NCBI RefSeq assembly: GCF_900167535.1
Contig: NZ_FUYE01000001.1
Location: 557,458-621,457, forward strand
Length of the DNA: 64,000 nt
From: Prosthecobacter debontii
GTDB lineage: Bacteria; Verrucomicrobiota; Verrucomicrobiia; Verrucomicrobiales; Verrucomicrobiaceae
Reading direction: 5' to 3'
Shown here: piece by piece, positions 47,673 through 56,168 of the stretch
Layout of the letters: the number at the start of each line of letters is the position of its first letter
Position numbering within the stretch: position 1 is the first letter of the stretch
Translations under genes and position numbers: made by a program
Notes under the pieces: generated by a model
Told to the model about the DNA's origin: nothing
Seen by the model: only the letters and a program-made list of their open reading frames with translations
Databases searched by the model: none

Positions 47673-49790
47673 TCAATCCGTCATGAGGATCTGAAAGAGG
47701 TTGTGATAGCGGTCCGTCCAGAGAGGCACGGTCAATTGCGGCTCGTCCAGAGGGGGGTCGGCGGGGGGGGTTTTCAGGAAGGCCTCGTTCCGCGTCACCA
47801 GGACATAGTCGGTGGAGTCGTCGTCACCGCTTTCCTCGGTGATGACGCGGGTGGTGCGCCAGCCCAGGGCCTCCGCTTGCTTTTCCACCACCGGGGCCAG
47901 GATGAGGTAGCTGTTGGTCACGTGGACGACGATGATGCCGTCTGGCTTCATGTGGCGGTGATAGATCTCGAAAGCCTCGCGGGTGAGCAGGTGCATGGGG
48001 ATGGCATCGCCGCTGAAGGCATCGAGCAAGAGTACATCAAATTGTTGGTTAGGCTCACGCTCAAGCATCAGGCGGGCATCCCCGATGATGGTCTCCACTG
48101 TGGCTCCGCGTTTTTCCGCATCAGCGAGGTAGGTGAAGTGTTTCCGCGCCAGCCGCACGACATCCGGATTGATCTCATAAAAGCGGAAGCGATGTCCGGA
48201 CTGGGCATAACACGCCGCCGTGCCCGCCCCCAGCCCCACGATGCCCACATGCGCATCTGGCTGATCACTGAGCCGCCCCAGCGCCTGACCGATGCCGGTG
48301 TGGCGGCCATAGTAGGTCACCGGTTCCTCCCGATAGAGATCGCCCAGGTTCTGCATGCCATGCACGATGCCGCCGTGCGTGAGCGTGCGGTATTCGTTTT
48401 GCAGACCGGTATCGTAGTCTTCATCCACATAGACCGTGCCGTAAAAGTTGCGCACCCGCTCCAGGCGCGGTTCTACCTTGATGGTCTCCTTCACCAGATA
48501 AAAGGCGGCGAACCCCGTGATGGCCAAGACCAAGCCACCCGCGAGAATGCGCGGCAGGTTGCCCGTGAAGTGTAGAATCCCTGCCAGCAAGGCCATGCCT
48601 GCCACCACGAGGCTAGCGATCAACCCCAGCGGCCACTCCATGAAGGTGACGAACACCCGTGGAGCCACCAGACTGACCAGCAGACCGCCCAGCGCGCCCC
48701 CGGCGGACATGAGCAGGTAAAACTCTGTGAGCCGTGACGGAGCCGGTTTCAGCCGCGCCAGCTCCCCATGGCAGACCATGCAGGCCAGAAAAAGCGCGCT
48801 GAAGCACCAAGCGATCTCTGTCAGGTAATTCGGGGTCAGGTCGATATCCAGCTTCGGCCCCAGCTTCGTCTCCGCCGCGGTGATGAAGACGGCGATGAGG
48901 GCGAGCAGGGCCCACAGCCCGCGCACATACCAGCGCTCATGCTCAAAGCAGATGATGAAGGTGAGCAGATACAGGCTGAGCGGCACCACCCACATGAAGG
49001 GCACCACCGCCACATCCTGGCAGACGTGATTCGTCGTGGCCAGCAGCATGGCACTGGCCAGCGCAGGCAGCGCCACCCACAGGATACGATGCCACCAGCG
49101 CGGTGCAGGAGCTAGCGCCGCAGGCGGCACTAAGACACCCGTTTTCTCCCCCACCGCAGTGTCGCTAGCCGGTGCCGGAGCCGCCCGACTGGCGCGCCAG
49201 ACCAGGGTGATGGAGAGCAGGGCAAACGCGACAAAAGCCCCGGACCACAGCCAGGTCTGCGCCATCACATCCAGCATCGGCTCGAAGAAAAACGGGTAGC
49301 TCAGGAGGGCCACCAGGGAGCCGATATTCGACAGCGCATACAGCCGCCACGGCATACCGCCTGGCACCATGCGGGTGAACCACACCTGCGTCAGCGGGCT
49401 GGTGCTAGAGAGGATAAAATACGGCAGCCCCACCGTGCCCAGCAGCAGCAGCAGGATACGCCCAGCCGGGTCCTCATCACCCGCCGGTTTCCAGGCATTC
49501 CCCGGAGCGATGGGTAGCACCATCAGCGCGCCCAGCAGGATCAGCGTGTGCAGCACCGCCTGGGTGCGTGGCCGCAGCCGAGTCAGCGCATGGGCATAAG
49601 CATAGCCGGCAAACAGCACGCACTGGAAGAAGACCATGCACGTCGTCCACACCCCCGGACTGCCGCCGAACCAAGGCAGGATGAATTTACTGATCACCGG
49701 CTGCACCTGAAACAGGAGGAAGGCGCTGAGCAGACTGAGCAGGCTCAGGAAAAAGGCAGCCGGGAGAGGGCGGGAGGTCGAGGAGGACAT
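47673..49790 (-). CDS. Fused membrane transporter-like / spermidine synthase-like protein
   Basis: 705 residues. About a dozen membrane helices (residues 10-445), beginning SLLSLLSAFLLFQVQPVISK, a sequence typical of fused MFS/spermidine synthase proteins. The C-terminal cytoplasmic domain (about 450-700) has the aminopropyltransferase/SAM fold: HVGIVGLGAGTAACYAQSG, RFYEINPDVVRLARKHF, IGDARLMLE and DVLLLDAFSGDAIPMHLL. Whether it makes polyamines is not known; the acidic residues for putrescine binding cannot be verified by eye. The gene stands alone. Confidence 0.88.
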   Translation of the reverse strand: MSSSTSRPLPAAFFLSLLSLLSAFLLFQVQPVISKFILPWFGGSPGVWTTCMVFFQCVLFAGYAYAHALTRLRPRTQAVLHTLILLGALMVLPIAPGNAWKPAGDEDPAGRILLLLLGTVGLPYFILSSTSPLTQVWFTRMVPGGMPWRLYALSNIGSLVALLSYPFFFEPMLDVMAQTWLWSGAFVAFALLSITLVWRASRAAPAPASDTAVGEKTGVLVPPAALAPAPRWWHRILWVALPALASAMLLATTNHVCQDVAVVPFMWVVPLSLYLLTFIICFEHERWYVRGLWALLALIAVFITAAETKLGPKLDIDLTPNYLTEIAWCFSALFLACMVCHGELARLKPAPSRLTEFYLLMSAGGALGGLLVSLVAPRVFVTFMEWPLGLIASLVVAGMALLAGILHFTGNLPRILAGGLVLAITGFAAFYLVKETIKVEPRLERVRNFYGTVYVDEDYDTGLQNEYRTLTHGGIVHGMQNLGDLYREEPVTYYGRHTGIGQALGRLSDQPDAHVGIVGLGAGTAACYAQSGHRFRFYEINPDVVRLARKHFTYLADAEKRGATVETIIGDARLMLEREPNQQFDVLLLDAFSGDAIPMHLLTREAFEIYHRHMKPDGIIVVHVTNSYLILAPVVEKQAEALGWRTTRVITEESGDDDSTDYVLVTRNEAFLKTPPADPPLDEPQLTVPLWTDRYHNLFQILMTD

Positions 49791-50080
49791 GGATGGGGAG
49801 CAGTCGCGAAAGGGAAAGACCGGAACCGCCCGGGGGTGGTTTGGTCGCAGGGAAAACTGAGGGTAGAGAGATCAGGAGCGATTTTTTTTAGCCAAGCGGC
49901 GCGAGCCTGAGGCATCGCCGGGCGGAGGGCAAGAACGCGTCAGTGGACCCCTCCTTTCCTGGGCTCCATCCACTCGATTTTGGCGGATTCGGGCGAAAAA
50001 GGGGGCTGACGGCAGGATTTTCCAGTTCAGGTTCTAACAAAATCCTTCCCCAAGCGTTCCTGTCAGCACAAAGTGAAAGC

Positions 50081-50620
50081 ATGTCCGTCCAGCCTCAGCC
50101 AGATGAAGCCTCCCTCCTCGTCAGGCGGGCGCTTGATCAGTATGAGGCCAATCTCGTGGCTTACACCACAGGCATCCTCAATGGGGACCTGGAGCGGGCG
50201 CGGGATGTGGTGCAGGACGCTCTGCTCAAGCTTTACCTCACCGACCCTGAAAAGGTGCGGGATAACCTCAAGGCCTGGCTCTTCACCGTCTGCCGAAATC
50301 GCGCCCTGGACATCCTGCGCAAGGACCACCGGTTGGATCTTGGCAATGAAGATGCTTTGGAAGGAGCTGTCTCCTTCACCCCTGATCCCTCTGAAAATGC
50401 GGATTCCCATGAGCTCCACGCCCGCATCTGGGAGCTGGTGGATAAGCTCCGCCCGAACCAGAGGGAAGTCATCCGTCTCAAATTCATGCACGACTGCTCC
50501 TACCAGCAGATCGCCGATGTCACCGGCCTCACCGTCGGCAACGTCGGCTTCATCATGCATGTGGCCATCAAGAAACTGCGCGAGCTGTTGAACCGCGAAA
50601 TGGCCTCCCGCCCCCAATGA
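50081..50620 (+). CDS. ECF-type RNA polymerase sigma factor
   Basis: 179 residues from ATG 50081; the open frame extends 46 codons upstream, but that part is unlike the family. Region 2: YEANLVAYTTGILNGDLERA, RDVVQDALLKLYL and AWLFTVCRNRALDILRK. Region 4: LRPNQREVIRLKFMHDCSYQ and QIADVTGLTVGNVGFIMHVA. It is six bases upstream of a membrane protein with a YfbK-like N-terminus, which probably acts as its anti-sigma factor. Confidence 0.93.
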   Translation: MSVQPQPDEASLLVRRALDQYEANLVAYTTGILNGDLERARDVVQDALLKLYLTDPEKVRDNLKAWLFTVCRNRALDILRKDHRLDLGNEDALEGAVSFTPDPSENADSHELHARIWELVDKLRPNQREVIRLKFMHDCSYQQIADVTGLTVGNVGFIMHVAIKKLRELLNREMASRPQ

Positions 50621-50626
50621 TTTTTT

Positions 50627-52129
50627 ATGAAACCTGCTCCTCACGATAATCCTGACCTCACCGCCTATGCCCTGGGCGAGCTGGAGGCCCGTCAGGCCCG
50701 AGAGATCCACGAACTGCTGGCTGCCTGCCCGGTGGCTGCGCATGAGCTGGAGCAGGTGGAAGCCGTGACGGATGCTCTCCGCCATGGAGCCCCCATCCCG
50801 CAGGAGCGCCTGCTGCCGGAGCAGCGCCACGCCGTGCTCTACCCCGCCCGCCTCCTGCCTCAGCGCACCGCCACCGCCGTGGCCCGCACGGCGCCGATGG
50901 GCCGCACCTCTCGTCTGTGGCCCGTTGTCACCGGTGTGCTGAAGGCTGCCGCCGTGGTCACCCTGGCTGCCCTGGCCTATCTGGCAGGCCGCCATGCCGA
51001 GCTGGACAGCACAGGCACCGCCGTGGCGGAAGCTGGCTCTGCATCCACCCCGGTCGCCCAGCCCCAGGTGGAGGCGCAGCCGCTTGAGACCGCCCCTGCC
51101 GACCTTGCTTCCATCTCGGTGAAGCAGCCGCAGGCTCCAGCGGCCACTCCGCCCGCCCCGGTGTCTGCACCGGAGGTGAAGCCTACCTTGGCAGCCACCG
51201 CCCCAGCTATTGCGGATGCGAAGGTCACTCCAGCCCTGCCGGAGAAAGCTCCTGTGGTGGTCGTGGTGGATAACGCCAGCCCCACGCCAGCCGCCCTTGC
51301 CGTGGCCAAGCTGCCTGGAGCCCAGACCGCCGCCCCTGCCGCTGCCGCGCCCCGACCTGGCGTCATGACTACCCCCAGCCGCGCCATGGCCTTTGTGAAT
51401 GCCAGCCGCCAGCCTGTGGATCAATTTGGCCTCGAGCCCGCCCTCATCCGCCCCCTGCCGCCGAAGCTGAACAAGCGGGATCTCCTGACGGCCCCAGCCC
51501 CACGCCAGACGGCACCCGAGCCGAAGGATGCCGGGAGCAAACCGCGCACGCCTGATCTCTACATCCACTCCTGGCGCACCGAGTCCGCCTCCTGCCCGTG
51601 GAATGATAAACATCGCCTGCTGCGCATCACCATCCAGCTTCCTGCGGATCAGCCTGCGGCCACCACCGAGCATTCCTACCCTCTGCGGGTGGCGTTCGAT
51701 CCGAACAACGTCCGTGAATACCGCCAGCTCTGCGAGCGCCATCAGCCTGCCGCCGCCCTGAGACAGGCCGGCATGCATGAGGTGTGGTATGAGTATCTGC
51801 CCAATGGCGAGCCAGACACGAACAAGACCATCGCCACCGTCACACTGGATAAAGGTCGCTTCACCACCCAGACCGTCGGCCCCTTCGACAGTTCCAAGCT
51901 TTACGTCCAAGATCGCGGTGGCAACTGGCAGCAGGCCCGTCAGGAGTTCGTTTTTGACAGCGCTGTGGTCGGATTCGGCCTGCTCATGCGCGGGGTTCCG
52001 CAGGCGGAGAAGCTCAATCACGGCCTCGTCCTTGCCCTGGCGGAGAAATCCAAAGGCAAGGACCCTACCGGGGACTGCGCCCGCTTCATCCGCATGGTCA
52101 AAGAAGCTGCCAGCGCCGCCGGGCTGTGA
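50627..52129 (+). CDS. YfbK-like membrane protein lacking the VWA domain (probable anti-sigma)
   Basis: 500 residues. The N-terminus (DPNLTAYALGELE-like: NPDLTAYALGELEARQAREI) resembles the cytoplasmic part of YfbK-type proteins found with sigma factors. A membrane helix lies near 105-125 (VLKAAAVVTLAALAYLAG), followed by a long Ala/Pro/Val-rich linker (about 130-260). Then SCPWNDKHRLLRI matches the N-terminal flank of the VWA domain in YfbK, and FDPNNVREYRQL and HEVWYEYLP match the flank after it, with almost nothing between. The end (GFGLLMRG, LALAEKSKGKDPTGDCARFI) matches DUF3520. So the VWA core with its metal site is absent. Probable role: membrane anti-sigma regulator; ligand unknown. 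Confidence 0.82.
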   Translation: MKPAPHDNPDLTAYALGELEARQAREIHELLAACPVAAHELEQVEAVTDALRHGAPIPQERLLPEQRHAVLYPARLLPQRTATAVARTAPMGRTSRLWPVVTGVLKAAAVVTLAALAYLAGRHAELDSTGTAVAEAGSASTPVAQPQVEAQPLETAPADLASISVKQPQAPAATPPAPVSAPEVKPTLAATAPAIADAKVTPALPEKAPVVVVVDNASPTPAALAVAKLPGAQTAAPAAAAPRPGVMTTPSRAMAFVNASRQPVDQFGLEPALIRPLPPKLNKRDLLTAPAPRQTAPEPKDAGSKPRTPDLYIHSWRTESASCPWNDKHRLLRITIQLPADQPAATTEHSYPLRVAFDPNNVREYRQLCERHQPAAALRQAGMHEVWYEYLPNGEPDTNKTIATVTLDKGRFTTQTVGPFDSSKLYVQDRGGNWQQARQEFVFDSAVVGFGLLMRGVPQAEKLNHGLVLALAEKSKGKDPTGDCARFIRMVKEAASAAGL

Positions 52130-52195
52130 GCCAGGTGGGTTGAGGGATGCGTGGATGAATGGATTGATGGATGCCTCAGGCAGCTACCGAGGCGT

Positions 52196-52240
52196 GAAGC
52201 CATCGGCTTCAGCGTCCGGAGCCCCCTCAGCCGGAATCAA
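52196..52240. repeat. Degenerate intergenic repeat, copy A
   Basis: A GAAGCC-ATC-GGCTTC hairpin (52196-52210) is followed by CCGGAGCCCC and CCGGAATC, which recur in similar order near 53957-53983. It lies after the YfbK-like gene, without a T-tract. Confidence 0.5.
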
Positions 52241-52341
52241 GGAAGCTTCGAGATCTTCCGTGAAGGCGATTAAAAGCGGGGATTCAGACTCGTAAACCTT
52301 AGCCGTGTCACTTGCATCAGGGGAGGGGATTAAGGTAGAAT

Positions 52342-52707
52342 ATGAGTATGGGCCTCATTTTCTTCTGCGCAGGTGTCTTTCTGGTCTTATCGATCCTGAC
52401 GCTCATTTCCGTTGTGAAACGGAACGCCCGACCCCGCTCAGCTCCGCGGCGGAGACAGCCGGTGGATACCACGCCACCTTTTTGGCCTTCGGATGGCGGA
52501 GTTTTCATGGCTCCGGCGGAGAGTGGTCATGCCTCCTCGCCTCATGGACATTGGGGGGACACTGGTTCTCACACGCATCACGCTTCGTCGCATCACGACG
52601 TTTCATCGGGCTACGGGGATTGCGGTAGCAGCAGTTTCGACAGCGGAGGGAGCTTTGACAGTGGTGGAAGCGATGGGGGTTCGGATGGAGGCGGAAGCTG
52701 TGACTGA
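52342..52707 (+). CDS. Small membrane protein with Ser/Gly/Asp-rich tail
   Basis: 121 residues. One N-terminal membrane helix (GLIFFCAGVFLVLSILTLIS), a short basic stretch (KRNARPRSAPRRRQ), a His-rich piece (HGHWGDTGSHTHHASSHH), and a low-complexity tail of Ser, Gly and Asp ending in Cys-Asp. I do not recognise a family. Similar tails close many TPM- or DUF-type membrane proteins. The His-rich piece might bind metal, but that is only a guess. Confidence 0.65.
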   Translation: MSMGLIFFCAGVFLVLSILTLISVVKRNARPRSAPRRRQPVDTTPPFWPSDGGVFMAPAESGHASSPHGHWGDTGSHTHHASSHHDVSSGYGDCGSSSFDSGGSFDSGGSDGGSDGGGSCD

Positions 52708-52787
52708 CCTGATGCGGCGAGCTCGCTCCTGTAGGATTGACTAAATCTGCCTTTACCAAAAGCTCGAAGCCCCTAATGTGACGGATC

Positions 52788-53885
52788 ATGCACGATCCAC
52801 GCGTTGACCAGCTCGCTCGCCAACTTGTCCGTTACTCCACTCAGGTTAAGAAAGGAGATTTCGTCTGGATCGATTGTTTCGATGTGCCCGGTTATGTGGC
52901 CCAGTCGCTGATCCGTGCCGTGGTGGAGGCAAAAGGCCGCCCGATCGTGAAGCTGCATGACACCACGGTCACTCGTGAGCTGATGATCCATGCGGATGAG
53001 GTCCAGTATGACGTGATGGCGGAGAACTACCTCGACCTCATGAAGAAGATGGACTGCTACATCGCTGTGCGTGGCAGCCATAACATCACCGAGAATAGTG
53101 ATGTGCCGCCGGAGAAGATGAAGATGGTCATGTCGAAGATGCGCCCTTTCCAAAACGAGCGCGTCAACAACACCCGCTGGTGCGTGCTGCGCTGGCCTAC
53201 CAGTGCTATGGCTCAGCAGGCGGGCATGAGCACGCAGGCCTTCGAGGACTTTTTCTTCAAAGTTTGTTTGCTGGATTACGCCGCCCTCATCCCGGCTATG
53301 AACTCGCTGAAAAAGCTCATGGATAAGGCCAAGGAAGTGCACATCACCGGTCCAGGTACGGATCTGCGCTTCAGTCTCAAGGGTCTGAAATCCATCGTCT
53401 GTGGTGGCCGTCATAACATCCCGGATGGAGAAGTCTTCAGCGCACCCGTGAAGGATAGCGTGGAGGGCGTGATCAGCTACAATGCGCCGACCATTTACCA
53501 AGGCATCGCCTTCGACTCCGTGAAGCTGGAGTTTTCTAAGGGCAAGATCATCAATGCCACGGCGAACAATACCGAGGCCATCAATAAGATCCTCGATAGC
53601 GATGAAGGCGCTCGCTACATCGGCGAATTCGCCATTGGCTTTAACCGGGAAATCCGCGAGCCGATGCGTGACATCCTGTTCGATGAAAAGATCGCCGGAA
53701 GCTTCCACTTCACCCCAGGGCAAGCCTACGAAGGCATCGCCGATAACGGCAATCGCAGCCAAGTGCATTGGGATCTGGTGAATATCCAGCGCCCCGACTA
53801 TGGCGGCGGTGAAATCCACTTCGATGGCCTACTCATCCGCAAGAACGGTAAGTTTGTCCTGCCTGAGCTACAGCCGCTGAATTGA
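52788..53885 (+). CDS. M29-family (thermophilic) aminopeptidase
   Basis: 365 residues, the normal length of AmpS/aminopeptidase T. The enzyme removes N-terminal amino acids using two metal ions, in the cytoplasm. Recognisable features: HDPRVDQLARQLVRYSTQVK at the N-terminus, GDFVWIDCFD, GTDLRFSLKGLKSI and NIPDGEVFSAPVKDSVEG in the middle, and GEFAIGFN, GSFHFTPGQAYEG and SQVHWDLVNIQRP near the C-terminus, which carry the Glu and His metal ligands. No signal peptide is seen. The gene stands alone. Confidence 0.92.
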   Translation: MHDPRVDQLARQLVRYSTQVKKGDFVWIDCFDVPGYVAQSLIRAVVEAKGRPIVKLHDTTVTRELMIHADEVQYDVMAENYLDLMKKMDCYIAVRGSHNITENSDVPPEKMKMVMSKMRPFQNERVNNTRWCVLRWPTSAMAQQAGMSTQAFEDFFFKVCLLDYAALIPAMNSLKKLMDKAKEVHITGPGTDLRFSLKGLKSIVCGGRHNIPDGEVFSAPVKDSVEGVISYNAPTIYQGIAFDSVKLEFSKGKIINATANNTEAINKILDSDEGARYIGEFAIGFNREIREPMRDILFDEKIAGSFHFTPGQAYEGIADNGNRSQVHWDLVNIQRPDYGGGEIHFDGLLIRKNGKFVLPELQPLN

Positions 53886-53930
53886 TACCGGATCGATGCC
53901 TCTAAGGCTGTGGCATGAATCAATGCCGCA

Positions 53931-53983
53931 AGCCGCCTAACTGAAGCGGCTCAGGGCCGGAGCCCCGCCTTCAGGCGGAATCG
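53931..53983. repeat. Degenerate intergenic repeat, copy B
   Basis: Two adjacent hairpins: AGCCGC...GCGGCT (53931-53951) and CCGCCT-TC-AGGCGG (53965-53978). It shares CCGGAGCCCC and CGGAATC with copy A near 52216. It lies between the convergent aminopeptidase and methyltransferase genes. Confidence 0.5.
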
Positions 53984-54035
53984 GAGGAGTTTGGTAACAT
54001 CCCCCGAAACTGCCTAAAAGCAGGCGGGTCAACAC

Positions 54036-54824
54036 CTAGATCCACGGCTTCCAGCCGACGGCTTCAAACCAGGACTGAGCAAACAAGGCACCAGGCTGAG
54101 ACGCCCACTCACGCAGGATGAAGGCTCCGGCTTGCTGATCATTTTGCTCAAGCTGAGTGGCGATGAAGTCTGCAATCAACCTTGTAGAAGGGGAGATCTC
54201 ATAACTGGCCGAAGGGGTCACATGATGGAACCCCGTGGCCCGTAACCATGCGCCGAGCTTACGCCCGGCCAGGACATCACTGCCATTCTCCACCAGGAGA
54301 TCCCGATAGGCGTTGATGGCCGCAGACACGTCACCATCCCACGGATCTAGGACAAAGCCGCCCCAGTCCGGGCTGCGCAGGGCAATAAAGGCGCCGGGTT
54401 TCATCACCCGCCGCAGCTCCATCAGCGCGGCAGTCGGTCGTGACAGGTGCTCGAACAGTGCGTGGGAAAACACCCCGTCAAACTCCGCCGCTCCAAAGGG
54501 CAGTTCGTAAACGTTGCCTTTCAAGAAGGCAGCATTCAACCCCCGCTCGGTCGCGGCTTGATTAGCCTGATCCAGCAGGGAGCCATTGTAGTCCACCCCG
54601 ATGACACCCCCGGGCCGCACCCGTTCAGCGAGGCCGAGCGTGATGGAGCCGGGGCCGCAGCCGCAATCCAGCAGCCGCATGCCGGGGCGCAGCAGCGGTA
54701 GGGCAAAGGCGGCATGCGTGCCTGCGGTGCGGCGGGTCATGAGGTCCAGGCCATCCGCAGTCAGAGCCTCGATCGAGGCCTCGTTAGGGGCGTAGAAGTC
54801 GCAAAGAGGAAGAGGATTTTTCAC
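54036..54824 (-). CDS. Class I SAM-dependent methyltransferase
   Basis: 262 residues, GTG start. Motif I is LLDCGCGPGSITLGLAERV, then GVIGVDYNGSLLDQA, and ELPFGAAEFDGVFSHALFEH with the post-motif. This is a UbiE-like small-molecule methyltransferase; the substrate is unknown. The GTG overlaps the stop of the EamA gene (GTGA), so the two are probably co-translated. Confidence 0.93.
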   Translation of the reverse strand: MKNPLPLCDFYAPNEASIEALTADGLDLMTRRTAGTHAAFALPLLRPGMRLLDCGCGPGSITLGLAERVRPGGVIGVDYNGSLLDQANQAATERGLNAAFLKGNVYELPFGAAEFDGVFSHALFEHLSRPTAALMELRRVMKPGAFIALRSPDWGGFVLDPWDGDVSAAINAYRDLLVENGSDVLAGRKLGAWLRATGFHHVTPSASYEISPSTRLIADFIATQLEQNDQQAGAFILREWASQPGALFAQSWFEAVGWKPWI

Positions 54825-55771
54825 TTGGGAGAAGAGGAGAAACGGGTGATGAGGATCACGGAGGAGAGAATGAGAGCGCCCGCGATGATCACGCTCTGGG
54901 GGATGGGCTCATGCAGGAACCACCAGCCGAGCAGCACAGCGACGAAGGGATTTACATAAGCATGGGTGGAGACGAGAGACGGCGTGCTCACCTGCAGAAG
55001 CCAGATGTAGGCGGTGTAACCCACTAAGGATCCGATGAGGGTGAGATAGACGAAGGCCCAGGCGGACGTGGCAGTGATAGCGGCGAGGTCAAACCGAGCC
55101 GGCTCACCGAGTAACACGCCTAACAGGAATTGCAGAACACCGCCACAGAACATCTGCATGCCTACGCTCAGCAGTGCGGAGTCCGGTTTTCGCGCGTGAC
55201 GGGAGTAGATGGAGCCAATCGCCCAACAGATGTTTGCCCCCACCAGGATAAAGGCGGTGCTGGGCTCCGCCATGCGCTGGCCGAGCGATCCACGCCCCAT
55301 CACGATGGTGACTACACCGGCTAGACCGATGATCAAACCGAGCACCACCCAGGCCGTGGGTCTTCGTCCATGCGGGCGGAGCCACTCCACCACCATGATC
55401 CAGAGCGGCACCGAGGCCACCACCAGAGCTACGACGCCGGAGGGCATGGTCTGCTGAGCCCAGACAACGCCGCCATTCCCGGCCATGAGCAACAGCGCCC
55501 CAGATGCCGTGGCATGTCCCCAGTGCCCGAGATCAGGCCGTGCCGCACCCCGCATGCTCATGACCAGATATAGAGCGCCCCCGGCCAGCATGAAGCGAGT
55601 GCCCGCCATGAGCAGAGGCGGGATGGAGTCGATAGCTAGCCGCATGCCCAGGTAGGTGGAGCCCCACACCAGATAGACCGCCGCAAACGCAGCCACGACG
55701 AGGGCCGTAGCCGGACGCGTGGGAGCGGAGCCCAGGCTGGCTGAAGAGGGGATGGAGAGGCTGGTGTTCAT
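54821..55771 (-). CDS. EamA-family (drug/metabolite) membrane transporter
   Basis: 316 residues from the ATG at 55771, where the N-terminal extension ends. Ten helices in two EamA repeats: VYLVWGSTYLGMRLAIDSIP, GVVWAQQTMPSGVVALVVAS and PLWIMVVEWL in the first; NICWAIGSIYSRHARKPDS, LIGSLVGYTAYIWLLQ and HAYVNPFVAVLLGWWFLHEP in the second. It probably exports a metabolite or amino acid. It is followed by a methyltransferase on the same strand. An upstream terminator-like hairpin and short open frame suggest attenuation. Confidence 0.9.
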   Translation of the reverse strand: MNTSLSIPSSASLGSAPTRPATALVVAAFAAVYLVWGSTYLGMRLAIDSIPPLLMAGTRFMLAGGALYLVMSMRGAARPDLGHWGHATASGALLLMAGNGGVVWAQQTMPSGVVALVVASVPLWIMVVEWLRPHGRRPTAWVVLGLIIGLAGVVTIVMGRGSLGQRMAEPSTAFILVGANICWAIGSIYSRHARKPDSALLSVGMQMFCGGVLQFLLGVLLGEPARFDLAAITATSAWAFVYLTLIGSLVGYTAYIWLLQVSTPSLVSTHAYVNPFVAVLLGWWFLHEPIPQSVIIAGALILSSVILITRFSSSPK

Positions 55772-55808
55772 GTCGGGCAGGGCCCGAAAACACAGCGGGG
55801 GAAACAAA

Positions 55809-55838
55809 AAACCCACCGCCTATTTTCGGGGTGGGTTG
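55809..55838 (-). terminator. Terminator or attenuator upstream of the EamA gene
   Basis: On the minus strand an 8-bp stem (AACCCACC/GGTGGGTT; arms 55810-55817 and 55830-55837) is followed by a T6 tract. It lies 38 bases before the EamA start codon and 41 bases after the stop of a 36-codon frame, in the layout of an attenuator. Confidence 0.7.
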
Positions 55839-55877
55839 GGGTAGCTGGGGTCTGTGATTGGTATCAGACGAAGCTCC

Positions 55878-55988
55878 TTATCCCACCTGGCCGCGCCAAG
55901 CTTTGGCGACGACCGCATGCATACGTGCACGCACGACCGGGCAGAGACCGGCGGCAGCATGAATGCATTTGGAGGAAAGAGAGTTCAT
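55878..55988 (-). CDS. Possible 36-residue leader peptide
   Basis: An ATG-started frame of 36 residues, beginning MNSLSSKCIHAAAGLCPVVR and rich in Ala, Val, Arg and Cys, lies upstream of the terminator-like hairpin and the EamA gene on the same strand. No clear ribosome-binding site precedes it. It could be a regulatory leader or a short gene of its own, ended by the hairpin. There is no family match that I recognise. The remaining bases between 55772 and 56168 hold nothing else recognisable. Confidence 0.35.
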   Translation of the reverse strand: MNSLSSKCIHAAAGLCPVVRARMHAVVAKAWRGQVG

Positions 55989-56168
55989 CTAACACCGCAT
56001 GTTTAAACGGTTGGTCAGGCTCTGTCAAGCGAAGGCATGAAACCAAGATGCGCGTGTATTGAGAGGCTGCCTGCGGGAGCTATCTTGGTATGGCTTGCGT
56101 TCGCTGATGCATCCCTCACGTGCATTTCTGCTTCCCCCTTGGGCCGATATCCGCTACCCCTGACACCC

